In this document: one piece after another, positions 44,035 through 53,189 of the stretch
Numbering within the stretch: position 1 is the first letter of the stretch
Layout of the letters: each line of letters begins with the position of its first letter
Translations under genes and position numbers: made by a program
Notes under the pieces: model-generated
The model's database searches: none
Seen by the model: only the letters and a program-made list of their open reading frames with translations
Told to the model about the DNA's origin: nothing
DNA from: Luteolibacter luteus
GTDB taxonomy: Bacteria > Verrucomicrobiota > Verrucomicrobiia > Verrucomicrobiales > Akkermansiaceae
Assembly (NCBI RefSeq): GCF_012913485.1
Contig: NZ_CP051774.1
Coordinates: 1,612,001-1,676,000 of the forward strand
DNA: 64,000 bases
Direction: 5' to 3'

Positions 44035-47000
44035 TTACTTTCCTAGCAGGTAGGCAAGCAGGTCCTTCAGTTCATCCGCGTTGAGGCGGTTGATCATGCC
44101 GGCAGGCATGGGCGAGACGGGGGACGGCTTGATGTCCTTGATCTGGCTGCGCTCGACTTCCATCGTTGCACTGAAGTCAAAGGGACTGGTTGCCACGATC
44201 CAGTGTTCGTCCTTTTCCTCGATCAGCTTCCCGACGACCTGCGAACCGTCCTTTTTGATGATCGTGTCGAAGGCATACTGATCGGATACCACCTTGCTCG
44301 GCTCGATGATTGCTTCCGCGAGGTCACGGATGCTGAAGCGACCGGCCACGGCGGTGAGATCGGGACCTGCTGAGCCACCCGCACCATCGAAGCGATGGCA
44401 CGCGGCGCAGAGCGAAGCTTGGAACATCTTTTTGCCATTGTCCTTGTCGCGTCCCTCAAGCCCGCTGGCAGCAAGCCGCTCGACATCAGAAACGGTCCAC
44501 TCGCGGCCGGGGCCCTTCACAGGCGGCAGGTCGGCCAAGGGATTTGCCGTTGCGGTAGGAGCCATCTTGCCGATCCACTCGCGCTCCTGCGGGGTGCAGG
44601 TTTCGAGAGTCTGCTTGCGCAGGTCAACGATGAAGCCGGCATAGCTCTCTCCGCCGCTCTTTTGGAGAAGCTTGTCGAACCATGCGAAGAAGCGCTTGCG
44701 CTCATCCTCGCTCCACGGCCCCTTCACCACCCGCAGACAGTAGATGTAGTGGATCACTTGCGCAGGCGGCAGGTTGGCGATCATCTTCTCGATCGCACCG
44801 CCGTACTGGGCATTGCGCTTCGCCGTCGCCAGCCAATCCGGAGCCGGTGAAGGCCCGGTGGTATCCATCAGTGCCAAGGTCCGGCCCACGATCCCGGGAG
44901 CCTGCAGGTAACACAGCATCCGGCAGAGCTCACGGTCCAGGTCAGCCTGGTTCGAAGGGAATGCATTGTCGATTTTGGCAAGCACCGCATCCCGCTCCGC
45001 ATCGGACGGTTCACCCTGCCTTGCAAAGGCAAGCCCGCAGGCGCGGAGCCAGTTGATCTTCTGGGCATTGTCGAGCGAAGCCCAATCCAAGCCGCCAAGG
45101 GCCTTCACGATCGTCGCCTTGTCGTTCTTCGAACCGGTGCGGGCCAAGGCCATCGATCCACCGATCACCTGCCAGGGATTCGTCTCACGAACGAGCTGCG
45201 AGGAGATTGCCGCAGGTCCTGCAGCTTCCACCGCCACGCGCGATTCAAAGCGCTTGATGCGGTCGGCCGAGCCCATTCCTTCCCACGCACCCGCCTTGTT
45301 CGCCAGGGTCAGCTCCTTCTTCTGCTGGGGGACCGGCGTGGTCGTCTCCTGGCCCGCATAAGTCACGCGCCAGAGGGAGGATGCGGTCCGGCGACCTCCG
45401 GTGAGGAAATACATTGCACCGTCCTTGCCGATGGCAGCGTCGGTGAGTGGCATGCCCGTTCCCGCCACGAATTCCTCGCGCTCCGCCTTGTAGCCCTCAC
45501 CATCAGGGGTCAGGTGGATGGCGTGGATCGTCGCGTAGGTCCAGTCGAAGGCATAGATCGCCTTCTGATACTTCTCCGGGAATTTCGCACCCCGGCCGGA
45601 AAGCAAGCCCGTCGGCGAGCCCGGACCCAGGTCCACCTGCGGCGGCATACTATCTTCATAGTAGGCCGGCCATGGGCCCGTGCCATGCCGCCATCCGAAT
45701 TCCGCACCGGGCACGATGTGGCAGACCCGTGTCGGGCGGTACCATGGCATGCCAAGGTCCCACTCCATGTCCGAATCGTAGCCGAAAAGATCACCCTGGG
45801 TATTGAAGGCGATGTCGTAGGTATTGCGGAAGCCGGACGCGAAAAGTTCCCACTTCGAGCCATCCGGCTTGAACCGTGCGACCCAGCCGCCGGGAGCCAT
45901 GCGGTCGTGGGCATGGCCCTTCGCATCGGGACGCCGCGGCAGCAGTTGATCTTCCGCCCACACCTTCGGCATGAGGGTTTCCATCTCCGGGAAGTCCGTG
46001 AAATTCCCCGCCACGAAATAGATCCACTGGCCATCCGGAGAGGGCACCAGCGCATGCGGTCCGTGCTCGCCCCGGCCATTGACTGCCTTGATCAGCTCCG
46101 GCTTGTCCGGTTCACCATCGCGATCCGTGTCCGTCACCTTCCACACGCCGCTTTGGTCATTGCCTTCATTGACTGTCACGTAGAGCACACCCTGGTGCCA
46201 CAGCAGTCCATGGGCCCCGCTCAGCGGGATCGCCGTCGGCGTCACGACCGTCTCATCGTCCGGGCCCGCAGGCGGCGTGACCCGGTAGATCTTTCCATAC
46301 TGGTCGGAGCAAAGCAGCTTGCCATTGCCATCCACGGTCATCGCGACCCAGGAGCCTTGGACGTTGGGAACCTTGTAGAGCCGCTCCACCTTAAAATCCT
46401 TCGCCACCAAAAAGTCGGCGGTCACATCTTCCGGAGCACCATTGGCGCTTCCTTCCGGGGCAATCACCTCACCCCACGGCGGATCGCCCATCTTGGCGAC
46501 TGCCACGGCAGGCGTCCAATCGCGGGAATTGAAGCGGTCTTCTTGCCAGCCGCGCTTTCCTTCCAAACTGGTGACCCACTTGTCATCGGTGACGAGAAAG
46601 ATCTTCTTCCCGTCTTTCAAAGTGGCGCTAAAGCGCAGCGCCATGCCTCCCTGACTATCTTCATTCCGTCCCTCGACTGCGATCACGTTCGCCGCGCCCG
46701 GACGGATCAGCTTGGTCACATCGTGACTTGCCGGAGCCGCCCACTCGCTGGTCCAGCCAAGGTCCTTGCCATTGACCCAGGTGCGCTGCCAGTTGTCGCA
46801 GGTCACGGTGACCGAGGCCGTCACGATGTCGCGCGGCAATGGAAACTCCCGGCGGAAAAAGGACTTCTGCCCGGCACCCGGGCTTCCATTCTGCCAGATC
46901 CATTGGGCCGTCGGCTCGGCAATCCGGGGAGCCTTGGCCGCGGACGAAGCCGCCACCGGCTTGCCCGCCACGGGGCGGATCCGAAGATTCTTGAACTCCG

Positions 47001-47649
47001 CCTTCATCGCGGGACCCGCGTGAAGCTGCAACGCAATCACACCTTTCAGTGACCGCTTCGACGCATCGACATCCTTGATCTCGGCGACCTGCTTGCCGTT
47101 GATGAAATGCTTGAGGGTATCGCCGCTGGCCACGATCCGGTAGCTATTCCAATCCGACAGCTTTACCGGAGGACGATCCAGTTGACCCACGACCTTCGGG
47201 GTTGCCGCGAGCTCCACCGACTGGCCGCTTTCACAAGCGATGCCACGTCCCTGCTCTTCGTAGAGCATGCCCAGATACTTCGCATCCGGATGGAGATCCA
47301 TCTGATAGCCTCCCACCGAGAACTTCGCGGGATCGATCGTGCGGCTGCGATACTGCACTCCGGAATTGTTCTCGCCGGTCACCCGAGCCTCGTATTCGAG
47401 CTCGAAATCACCCGGTTCGCCGCCTTGCCAGATGAGGAAGGTGTTTGCGGGAATCTTCTTCCCATCCTGATCGGTCTCGCCCACCAGCGTGCCTTGATCG
47501 ACACGCCATAGTTTCGGATCACCCTTCCATCCGGAGAGGTCTTTACCGTTGAAGAGAGGCTTCCACTCCTGCGCGGATCCCGCGACACTAAGCAGGAGGG
47601 AGGAGAAAAGGATGAGCGAGCGGGCTGACGGACGACGATGGGCGTGCAT
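44035..47649 (-). CDS. DUF1080, galactose-binding-like, beta-propeller and cytochrome c fusion
   Basis: The 1204-residue protein starts at ATG 47649 with a signal peptide ending near GSAQEW. Domains in order: DUF1080 (about 27-225, WKPLFNGKDLSGW), a galactose-binding-like part (about 235-370), an NHL/glucose-sorbosone-like beta propeller (about 400-760), a helical part, and a C-terminal cytochrome c with CAACH at about 1079-1083 in SLCAACHRFDG. DUF1080 proteins include 3-keto-disaccharide hydrolases. The architecture is typical of PVC bacteria and fits a periplasmic or surface enzyme with electron transfer. It heads the operon with the DUF1549/1553 and DUF1501 genes. Confidence 0.88.
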   Translation of the reverse strand: MHAHRRPSARSLILFSSLLLSVAGSAQEWKPLFNGKDLSGWKGDPKLWRVDQGTLVGETDQDGKKIPANTFLIWQGGEPGDFELEYEARVTGENNSGVQYRSRTIDPAKFSVGGYQMDLHPDAKYLGMLYEEQGRGIACESGQSVELAATPKVVGQLDRPPVKLSDWNSYRIVASGDTLKHFINGKQVAEIKDVDASKRSLKGVIALQLHAGPAMKAEFKNLRIRPVAGKPVAASSAAKAPRIAEPTAQWIWQNGSPGAGQKSFFRREFPLPRDIVTASVTVTCDNWQRTWVNGKDLGWTSEWAAPASHDVTKLIRPGAANVIAVEGRNEDSQGGMALRFSATLKDGKKIFLVTDDKWVTSLEGKRGWQEDRFNSRDWTPAVAVAKMGDPPWGEVIAPEGSANGAPEDVTADFLVAKDFKVERLYKVPNVQGSWVAMTVDGNGKLLCSDQYGKIYRVTPPAGPDDETVVTPTAIPLSGAHGLLWHQGVLYVTVNEGNDQSGVWKVTDTDRDGEPDKPELIKAVNGRGEHGPHALVPSPDGQWIYFVAGNFTDFPEMETLMPKVWAEDQLLPRRPDAKGHAHDRMAPGGWVARFKPDGSKWELFASGFRNTYDIAFNTQGDLFGYDSDMEWDLGMPWYRPTRVCHIVPGAEFGWRHGTGPWPAYYEDSMPPQVDLGPGSPTGLLSGRGAKFPEKYQKAIYAFDWTYATIHAIHLTPDGEGYKAEREEFVAGTGMPLTDAAIGKDGAMYFLTGGRRTASSLWRVTYAGQETTTPVPQQKKELTLANKAGAWEGMGSADRIKRFESRVAVEAAGPAAISSQLVRETNPWQVIGGSMALARTGSKNDKATIVKALGGLDWASLDNAQKINWLRACGLAFARQGEPSDAERDAVLAKIDNAFPSNQADLDRELCRMLCYLQAPGIVGRTLALMDTTGPSPAPDWLATAKRNAQYGGAIEKMIANLPPAQVIHYIYCLRVVKGPWSEDERKRFFAWFDKLLQKSGGESYAGFIVDLRKQTLETCTPQEREWIGKMAPTATANPLADLPPVKGPGREWTVSDVERLAASGLEGRDKDNGKKMFQASLCAACHRFDGAGGSAGPDLTAVAGRFSIRDLAEAIIEPSKVVSDQYAFDTIIKKDGSQVVGKLIEEKDEHWIVATSPFDFSATMEVERSQIKDIKPSPVSPMPAGMINRLNADELKDLLAYLLGK

Positions 47650-47680
47650 GGAATCTGATGAATGCTGAACGGCAGTAAGC

Positions 47681-48388
47681 TTATGGATTCTTTCCGGAAT
47701 TCGCGGGTTGATCCGGAAATCCCATCACGCGTGGCGCGCGACTGCCGGGTTCATTCACGACAAAAAGGACGGTGCGGATGCCGGGATCATGAGACCAGCG
47801 GGTCTCGCAGAGCGGATACGGCGCGTCTTTGCCCGCGATGCGGTAGGAGAGATTCACGTTGTAATCTTCATTACCGCTGGCAGGAGCATCGGTGATGATA
47901 CGGGAGCGCGCTTTCAAAACCAGCTGCTGCTTGCCCACCTTCCCGCCCACGTCATTCGCGGTGAGATTGTACCACATCATTTGCCCCGGCTTGAAGCGGT
48001 CCGCGGAGGCATCGATAACCTGCATTCGCACCGGCACCGTCTTGTTCGCCGGATCCGGGCTGACAAGCAGATAGATATCACCAACGGTTTCCGCAACAGG
48101 GGCGGCAGGCGCGGTCGAAGGCGGTGCTTGCCCTTCGGCCAGCGGCGCCGACAGCAAACGAAGGGTCAGCGCACCGCTTGGCAGCGGGTAGAACTTCGAG
48201 AAATTCAGCCGTGGCAACTCTACCTCCTGGCTCTTGGTCCCATCATGAAGTTGGAGCGTCTTCGGATCCGATTCAGAGGCGCCAAGGAAAAGCAGCCGGC
48301 AAGTACGGCCGGACTTTTCCTGGGCGAGAACAGACAACGGAAAGGCGACAAATAGAAAAAAGAGGAAACGCATGATGCAGACTGTCAT
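47681..48388 (-). CDS. Secreted protein of unknown function coupled to Verru_Chthon A
   Basis: The 235-residue protein starts at ATG 48388, overlapping the stop of the Verru_Chthon A gene by four bases (ATGA); an in-frame ATG at 48373 is another possible start. Residues 1-23 are a signal peptide (RFLFFLFVAFPLSVLAQ). A Pro/Ala-rich linker (PPSTAPAAPVAE) lies near the middle and the rest is probably globular. I recognise no family. Coupling to the pseudopilin-like gene suggests a role in the same assembly. Confidence 0.65.
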   Translation of the reverse strand: MTVCIMRFLFFLFVAFPLSVLAQEKSGRTCRLLFLGASESDPKTLQLHDGTKSQEVELPRLNFSKFYPLPSGALTLRLLSAPLAEGQAPPSTAPAAPVAETVGDIYLLVSPDPANKTVPVRMQVIDASADRFKPGQMMWYNLTANDVGGKVGKQQLVLKARSRIITDAPASGNEDYNVNLSYRIAGKDAPYPLCETRWSHDPGIRTVLFVVNEPGSRAPRVMGFPDQPANSGKNP

Positions 48389-51300
48389 ATTTCCGAGGGA
48401 CTGAGCCAGCGGAAGCTTACAATTTCGAAACGGCGTCCGAACGCCTTGTTCACCGGTTGAGCCACTGGGTTTGCAAGATCAGGGGCTTCCCGCGAATCCA
48501 CATACGCCCTCGTCCGGCGCACCACCGCCTCACAAGTCGCGCGGCTCACGACCTTCCCGTCCTTGTCCCGGGCGTCCCCATGGGCACGGATCGTGAAGGT
48601 GTCGTCACGGGCAGACAGGATCGGCGCGATCGGACGCAGCACGTCGGCCTGTCGCGTCCAGCCAGGCAGGCCGTAGGCGCTCTCCCCTTCGGCAGCAGCC
48701 GGGAACTTGTACTCTGCCTCGCCGGCACGCGGCGGCATGGACGACGCATTGTTCGAGAGGAACTCGATCGAGGAATAGAGATTCGTGGAACCACGCTTCG
48801 CAAGTTGGTTCAAAGCGGCCTGCACCGCTCCCGCCAAGGCAAGCTCACCGGAAGAAAGCTGGCGATTGATGAATTCCGACAAGGAAAGGAAGGGCCCGCG
48901 GATCCGGACTTGGTTCACGATCTCCTCGGCCAATGCATCGATGACCTTGTCATCAAGCACCCGATAGCCCGCGAACTCGGCGGCTTCCGGGAAGGACCCC
49001 GAAGATCCTTGCGACTTCGCCTCCACATCACCCGCGATGGTGAAGCGCGAGACCGGGTGATCGAGATCTCCGGAAACGTCCACACTCCAGGACGCCCCGG
49101 ATTCCTGAATATAGGGTACCTTCTGGTTCCGGGCATGACCAAGCAGCGCACGCCATGCAGTGACCGACGTCGAATTGACGTTGAACATGCCCTCCACTTC
49201 CAGGCGCGAGGCAATCGTCTTCCACGAATTCGTGGCGCGCACGTAGTCGTTATACAGCTTCGTGGCATTCGATGCATCCTGGGCCATGCCGATATCTTCC
49301 CCGATCGGTTGGTAGGCACGATTCCCGAGCGGAGTCTTTCCGCTCACGAAGTCAGTGTAGGTAGCCTGCATGTTGCGACCGGCCGTACCGTAGGTGTCCG
49401 GATCGGGAGCGATGGATGAGAAGAACCAGTCATCGAAGAGAATGTGGTTCGCGCAATAGCTGTCATCATGCTGGAGATTGACCGCCAAGCCCGCATCGGC
49501 GCTATTCACCACCGCATTGGACGGCAGCAGCGGGCTCGCGTCACTATTGCCGATGAGGTTGAAGGCAAAGGGCGGGATCGGATTCTCATAGCGCAGGTCC
49601 CAGTTCTGCAGTTCGCAGATCGACTGCAAGGGGCGCACCGGGATCTCCGCGATCACGCAGCGGGAAAGCCCGTCCGCCTTGTTGAATCCCGTCACAATAT
49701 AGCCGCGCCCCGAGGTATCGCTCGCATTGGGCAGATTGCTATCGTTCGGCGTGAGCTTGATGAAGCTGTAGTCGAAAGGCGAATTCACCGGATGGGAGGT
49801 GCCGCCGTAGTGACGCGCGATCGTGGTTTCCACCAGATCCTTCGATCCCATCGCCGTGTAATTCACCAGCGGGCTCGATTGGACAAAGCCCTTCGCCGGG
49901 ATGTGGGTCTTACTGGCCATCCGGGCGCCAAAGACCGTCGACAGGAAAGGCACAGGATTGTTGATCGCGTTGCTCAGGCTCACCTCGGAAAGGTCCGTGA
50001 GCGGCTTGTAGATCTCATTCGCCACCGCCGGCGTATAGGTCATGCGATACGCGAGGAGGTGCTGTGTCCCCCCGGAGGCAAACATGTCCATGAAGATTCC
50101 CACACCCTGGCTGATATCGGTGTAGATCGTGTCGAATTTCGCGTCCGCCTTGACCAGGGACGAAGGGCTCACCGACATCGCCTTGCCTCCCACACCCAGC
50201 ACTTGGAAGAAATGGCCGCCCTTCGCCCGATAACCTTGGGCAAGCGGCAGGGACGTCGCTGCCGATACCGGCGTCGTGCTCTGCGGGCTGAAAACACGGG
50301 TTTCACCTGGCTTCAGCACGAAGGTCGAAGGAATCTCATACCGCAGCGTGTCCGCGGTGGACATCGCCGGCTGGTTGTTGACGCCTCCCGTCGTGAGGCT
50401 GGTGTAGGTCGGCGTCGCGGTTCCGTTGACCGTATAGTGAAGCGCCACCGGAAGCGGCTTCGGGATCGTGAAAGACAGCGTCGAGCTCGTGCTGATCTGC
50501 ACGCTGTACGGATTCCACATCGTGATCACCGGGGTCACCAGCAGACGCGGCTCTACATTCCCGGCCGGAGTCGCGGCCGCCGCCGCGGTGTGTGAAAATA
50601 CCCACTGCACCCGGGCCACTACTGGCAGGATCCGGACCTTGTGAAGGAAGTTGAAGGTATTGCCGGTATCGTAGATCGACACCGCAGACGTCGCGATCCT
50701 GTTTGCACCCGATGGGCTTGCGGAGATCCGCTTGTAAGCGGTGGCGTAGTCCTTGAGATTTTCCCAGCTGCTCACCGGACCGTGACGATAGATCGGAATC
50801 TCCGTGGTTCCGCGATAGGAAGACCATGGGTAAATCATCGACTTCCCTGAGGTCGGATTCGAGGAGGTCGGCTTGGTGAACATGATGTCCTTCTGCGGGG
50901 TACCGCGGAAGAGGGGCAGGTTCGAGCTCGGCACGGAGGTCCAGTTCTCCGTCAGGATGGAGAGATCTTTTCTCCACCCGCCGGTCGCCGTGTTGGTCAG
51001 CAGACCCACGGAGGAGACCGAGAGATCATGGTAGAATTCCTGGGAAACCCTCAGGGTGTCCTCCTTGCCCACGAAGTCGCTCAGCAGATGGGTCACCGCC
51101 TTTTGCGCGGGAGCCGCATCATCGAAAAGTTCCTCCATGCGGAAGATCTCGGGGTTTGCCGTGGAGTGGCTCTTCGCCATCACCGACCAGCGCGCCGCGT
51201 TGTTTTCCGTCGGCTCATAAGGCTTCGGCATCCTCGCCTTTTGGTTCTCACCGGAGATCCACCAGGCAAAGGCACCATTGTTCGCCGGATCGTTGATCTC

Positions 51301-51894
51301 CGTGGGATCGAGGTGGACCTGCAGCTTCTCCCGGTTTGGACCTTCACCGACACTACCAGGCCCGAGCAAGGCCACCTTGTCCCTGCCCTTCCCGGTATCC
51401 GGGATCTCGTCCTTGCCCGTTGAGACCAGCCACGCGAGGAAGCGGTCCTGCTTTCTCGCCGCATAGTTGCCCGGCGAAACGGGCCGGCCCTGGGAGTCGT
51501 GATCCGTACCCTCCCAGCTCTTCCACACTCCCACCACCGGCGGGTTCTGTTCATCTAGAATATCCGCCTTCGCGGTCACGCGGGTGTCGGTTCCCGCTTG
51601 CTTCTGGAGTTCACCGATCGCCAGCATCAGCGACATCCGTGCATTCGCCTTCGCCTGCGCCGCGTATTCACCGCGGCTGCCGCTGCGAAGCGAAATCGAC
51701 GACAAGCTCAACAGGCCGATCGCGAGCAGCGTCATCAGCACGCAAAGCGACAGCGTGATGATCAAGGCAAAGCCCGGGACGTTACCCGGGGAGGGACGAA
51801 CGACGCGCGAAAAACCCAAACGCGCGGCATTCATTCCATCCCCGGGTGCCCGGTCCGGAAGAGAGGGGGAAAAAGCATCCTTCGGATTCTTCAT
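48385..51894 (-). CDS. Verru_Chthon cassette protein A
   Basis: The 1169-residue protein starts at ATG 51894. Residues about 41-66 (GFALIITLSLCVLMTLLAIG) are a prepilin-like hydrophobic segment preceded by a basic stretch. The following SLRSGSRGEYAAQAKANARMSL and the size match the Verru_Chthon cassette A family, found in Verrucomicrobiota together with proteins B, C and D. In this window none of the B-D proteins is visible next to it, so this copy seems to be an orphan. It likely works in a type II/type IV-like surface assembly. Its stop overlaps the gene at 47681, and the AraC-type regulator gene ends 21 bases upstream. Confidence 0.85.
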   Translation of the reverse strand: MKNPKDAFSPSLPDRAPGDGMNAARLGFSRVVRPSPGNVPGFALIITLSLCVLMTLLAIGLLSLSSISLRSGSRGEYAAQAKANARMSLMLAIGELQKQAGTDTRVTAKADILDEQNPPVVGVWKSWEGTDHDSQGRPVSPGNYAARKQDRFLAWLVSTGKDEIPDTGKGRDKVALLGPGSVGEGPNREKLQVHLDPTEINDPANNGAFAWWISGENQKARMPKPYEPTENNAARWSVMAKSHSTANPEIFRMEELFDDAAPAQKAVTHLLSDFVGKEDTLRVSQEFYHDLSVSSVGLLTNTATGGWRKDLSILTENWTSVPSSNLPLFRGTPQKDIMFTKPTSSNPTSGKSMIYPWSSYRGTTEIPIYRHGPVSSWENLKDYATAYKRISASPSGANRIATSAVSIYDTGNTFNFLHKVRILPVVARVQWVFSHTAAAAATPAGNVEPRLLVTPVITMWNPYSVQISTSSTLSFTIPKPLPVALHYTVNGTATPTYTSLTTGGVNNQPAMSTADTLRYEIPSTFVLKPGETRVFSPQSTTPVSAATSLPLAQGYRAKGGHFFQVLGVGGKAMSVSPSSLVKADAKFDTIYTDISQGVGIFMDMFASGGTQHLLAYRMTYTPAVANEIYKPLTDLSEVSLSNAINNPVPFLSTVFGARMASKTHIPAKGFVQSSPLVNYTAMGSKDLVETTIARHYGGTSHPVNSPFDYSFIKLTPNDSNLPNASDTSGRGYIVTGFNKADGLSRCVIAEIPVRPLQSICELQNWDLRYENPIPPFAFNLIGNSDASPLLPSNAVVNSADAGLAVNLQHDDSYCANHILFDDWFFSSIAPDPDTYGTAGRNMQATYTDFVSGKTPLGNRAYQPIGEDIGMAQDASNATKLYNDYVRATNSWKTIASRLEVEGMFNVNSTSVTAWRALLGHARNQKVPYIQESGASWSVDVSGDLDHPVSRFTIAGDVEAKSQGSSGSFPEAAEFAGYRVLDDKVIDALAEEIVNQVRIRGPFLSLSEFINRQLSSGELALAGAVQAALNQLAKRGSTNLYSSIEFLSNNASSMPPRAGEAEYKFPAAAEGESAYGLPGWTRQADVLRPIAPILSARDDTFTIRAHGDARDKDGKVVSRATCEAVVRRTRAYVDSREAPDLANPVAQPVNKAFGRRFEIVSFRWLSPSEI

Positions 51895-51915
51895 TGCATC
51901 AGAAGAGGTCCGGGT

Positions 51916-52377
51916 TCAGGCACTGCGCACGCAGCTGCCGTGAAAGTTTTCTTTCCATTGCCCTGGCGTCAGGCCCAGGTGCTCTTTGAAAAGGCGGCAG
52001 AGATTCTTCGCATTGCGCAGGCCGGTCTCCATCGCCACGGGCTCCAGCTTCAGGTCATCCTCCTTCAGCATTTCCGCCGCGGCTTCGATTCGCCTCGCCA
52101 ACAGGTCCTTCCCAACCGTCGTTCCCCTCGCCGAACGATAGAGACGATGCAGGGATCTCACCGACATCCCGCACTCTCTCGCCAGCGAAGAGATGGTATG
52201 CGGCCGGGAGTAGTCCTCACGGATCGTCTTGATCGCCTTCGAGATCCCCGGCGGGAAATCGCACTCGATCCCGTCGAAGGAAAACTGCTGCACGGATACC
52301 ACAGCGGGGACGTATTCCATCCCGGTGCCCTCTTGGTCGTCCGTGAAAGCATCCGATTGGGTTATTTGGAGTTTCAT
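51916..52377 (-). CDS. AraC-type regulator, short
   Basis: I prefer ATG 52377 (MKLQITQSDAF) for a protein of about 153 residues; ATG 52413 is a possible alternative. The first about 50 residues are unrecognised. The C-terminal DNA-binding half has the two helix-turn-helix lines of the AraC family: ISSLARECGMSVRSLHRLY and then PVAMETGLRNAKNLCRLFKEHLGLTPGQW. This is a short member with no clear sensor domain. It lies between the response regulator and Verru_Chthon A, on the same strand, and may regulate the block. The operator-like palindrome at 52443 sits just upstream. Confidence 0.75.
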   Translation of the reverse strand: MKLQITQSDAFTDDQEGTGMEYVPAVVSVQQFSFDGIECDFPPGISKAIKTIREDYSRPHTISSLARECGMSVRSLHRLYRSARGTTVGKDLLARRIEAAAEMLKEDDLKLEPVAMETGLRNAKNLCRLFKEHLGLTPGQWKENFHGSCVRSA

Positions 52378-52442
52378 GGGTTTTGACCCGCGCGGATAAA
52401 TCCGGCGGATCATCTGTCCATATCCCAAACTGATGTTTTTGA

Positions 52443-52466
52443 ATACCTAGGTATTACTATAGGTAT
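52443..52466 (-). promoter_or_regulatory. Operator-like palindrome and possible -10 box before the AraC gene
   Basis: ATACCTAGGTAT (52443-52454) is a perfect palindrome. AGGTAT repeats directly at 52461-52466, 12 bases on. On the minus strand TATAGT (plus 52456-52461) resembles a -10 box inside this site. It lies about 66-89 bases before ATG 52377. A weak -35 leaves the promoter uncertain, but the palindrome is clear. Confidence 0.5.
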
Positions 52467-52535
52467 CCCGCAAATAACTAAAAATCAGCAATTTACCCAA
52501 ATCCCAAGAATGATAGATTTCCCGGGATTCCGGTG

Positions 52536-53189
52536 TCATGGCGACCCTTCAGGCTCACGCTTCATGTATTTCAGCACCGCCTCAGTTCGGGTGCGCACAT
52601 GAAGCTTCCGGTAGATATTACCGAGGTGGAAGCTCACCGTTTCCATCCGCACCCCCAGCTCGTGGGCGATCTCCTTGTAGAGGTAACCCTTCGCCAAAAG
52701 ATCCAGCGTCTCCTTCTCCCGCTGGGTCAGATGGTAGTCCTCATCCGGCTCAGCCACTGGAATTTGGAAATGCTGCACCACTTTCCGCGCGATGCCGCTC
52801 GACATCGGAGACCCCCCCGCCACCACGTCTTCCAGCGATTCCAGAAGCTTTGCATCGATGTCCCGCTTCAGCACGTAGCCGGATGCCCCGGCCGCCAAGG
52901 CCTCGAAAACGCGGTCGGCATCCTCGAACACCGTCACCATTAGGAACTGCGTCTTCGGGCAGAGCGGCTTCAGCTTTCGCAGCAGTTGGATGCCGGAGAG
53001 CCCCGGAAGCTGGATATCCACGATGCAAACATCCGGCGGCTCTTTCTGGATCGCGGGAATCGCGGACTCCGCGCGTCCGTAGCAACCGGTGACCTGCCAG
53101 CGGTCGGAACTGGAGACCGCTTCGCGAAATGTCTCACGCAGGGCGGAGTCGTCCTCAATGATGGCAATCGTGCGCTTCTCGAAACTCAT
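52536..53189 (-). CDS. NarL/LuxR-type response regulator
   Basis: The start is ATG 53189, overlapping the stop of the kinase gene by four bases (ATGA). The 217-residue protein has a receiver domain at about residues 1-125 with Asp58 in CIVDIQLPG as the phosphorylation site, acidic EDD at 12-14 and Lys108 in VLKRD. The C-terminal HTH (about 150-205: LTQREKETLDLLAKGYLYKEIAHELGV) is of the LuxR/NarL type. It is the partner of the kinase at 53186-55735. The receiver is ordinary, and the target promoter is not known. Confidence 0.9.
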   Translation of the reverse strand: MSFEKRTIAIIEDDSALRETFREAVSSSDRWQVTGCYGRAESAIPAIQKEPPDVCIVDIQLPGLSGIQLLRKLKPLCPKTQFLMVTVFEDADRVFEALAAGASGYVLKRDIDAKLLESLEDVVAGGSPMSSGIARKVVQHFQIPVAEPDEDYHLTQREKETLDLLAKGYLYKEIAHELGVRMETVSFHLGNIYRKLHVRTRTEAVLKYMKREPEGSP

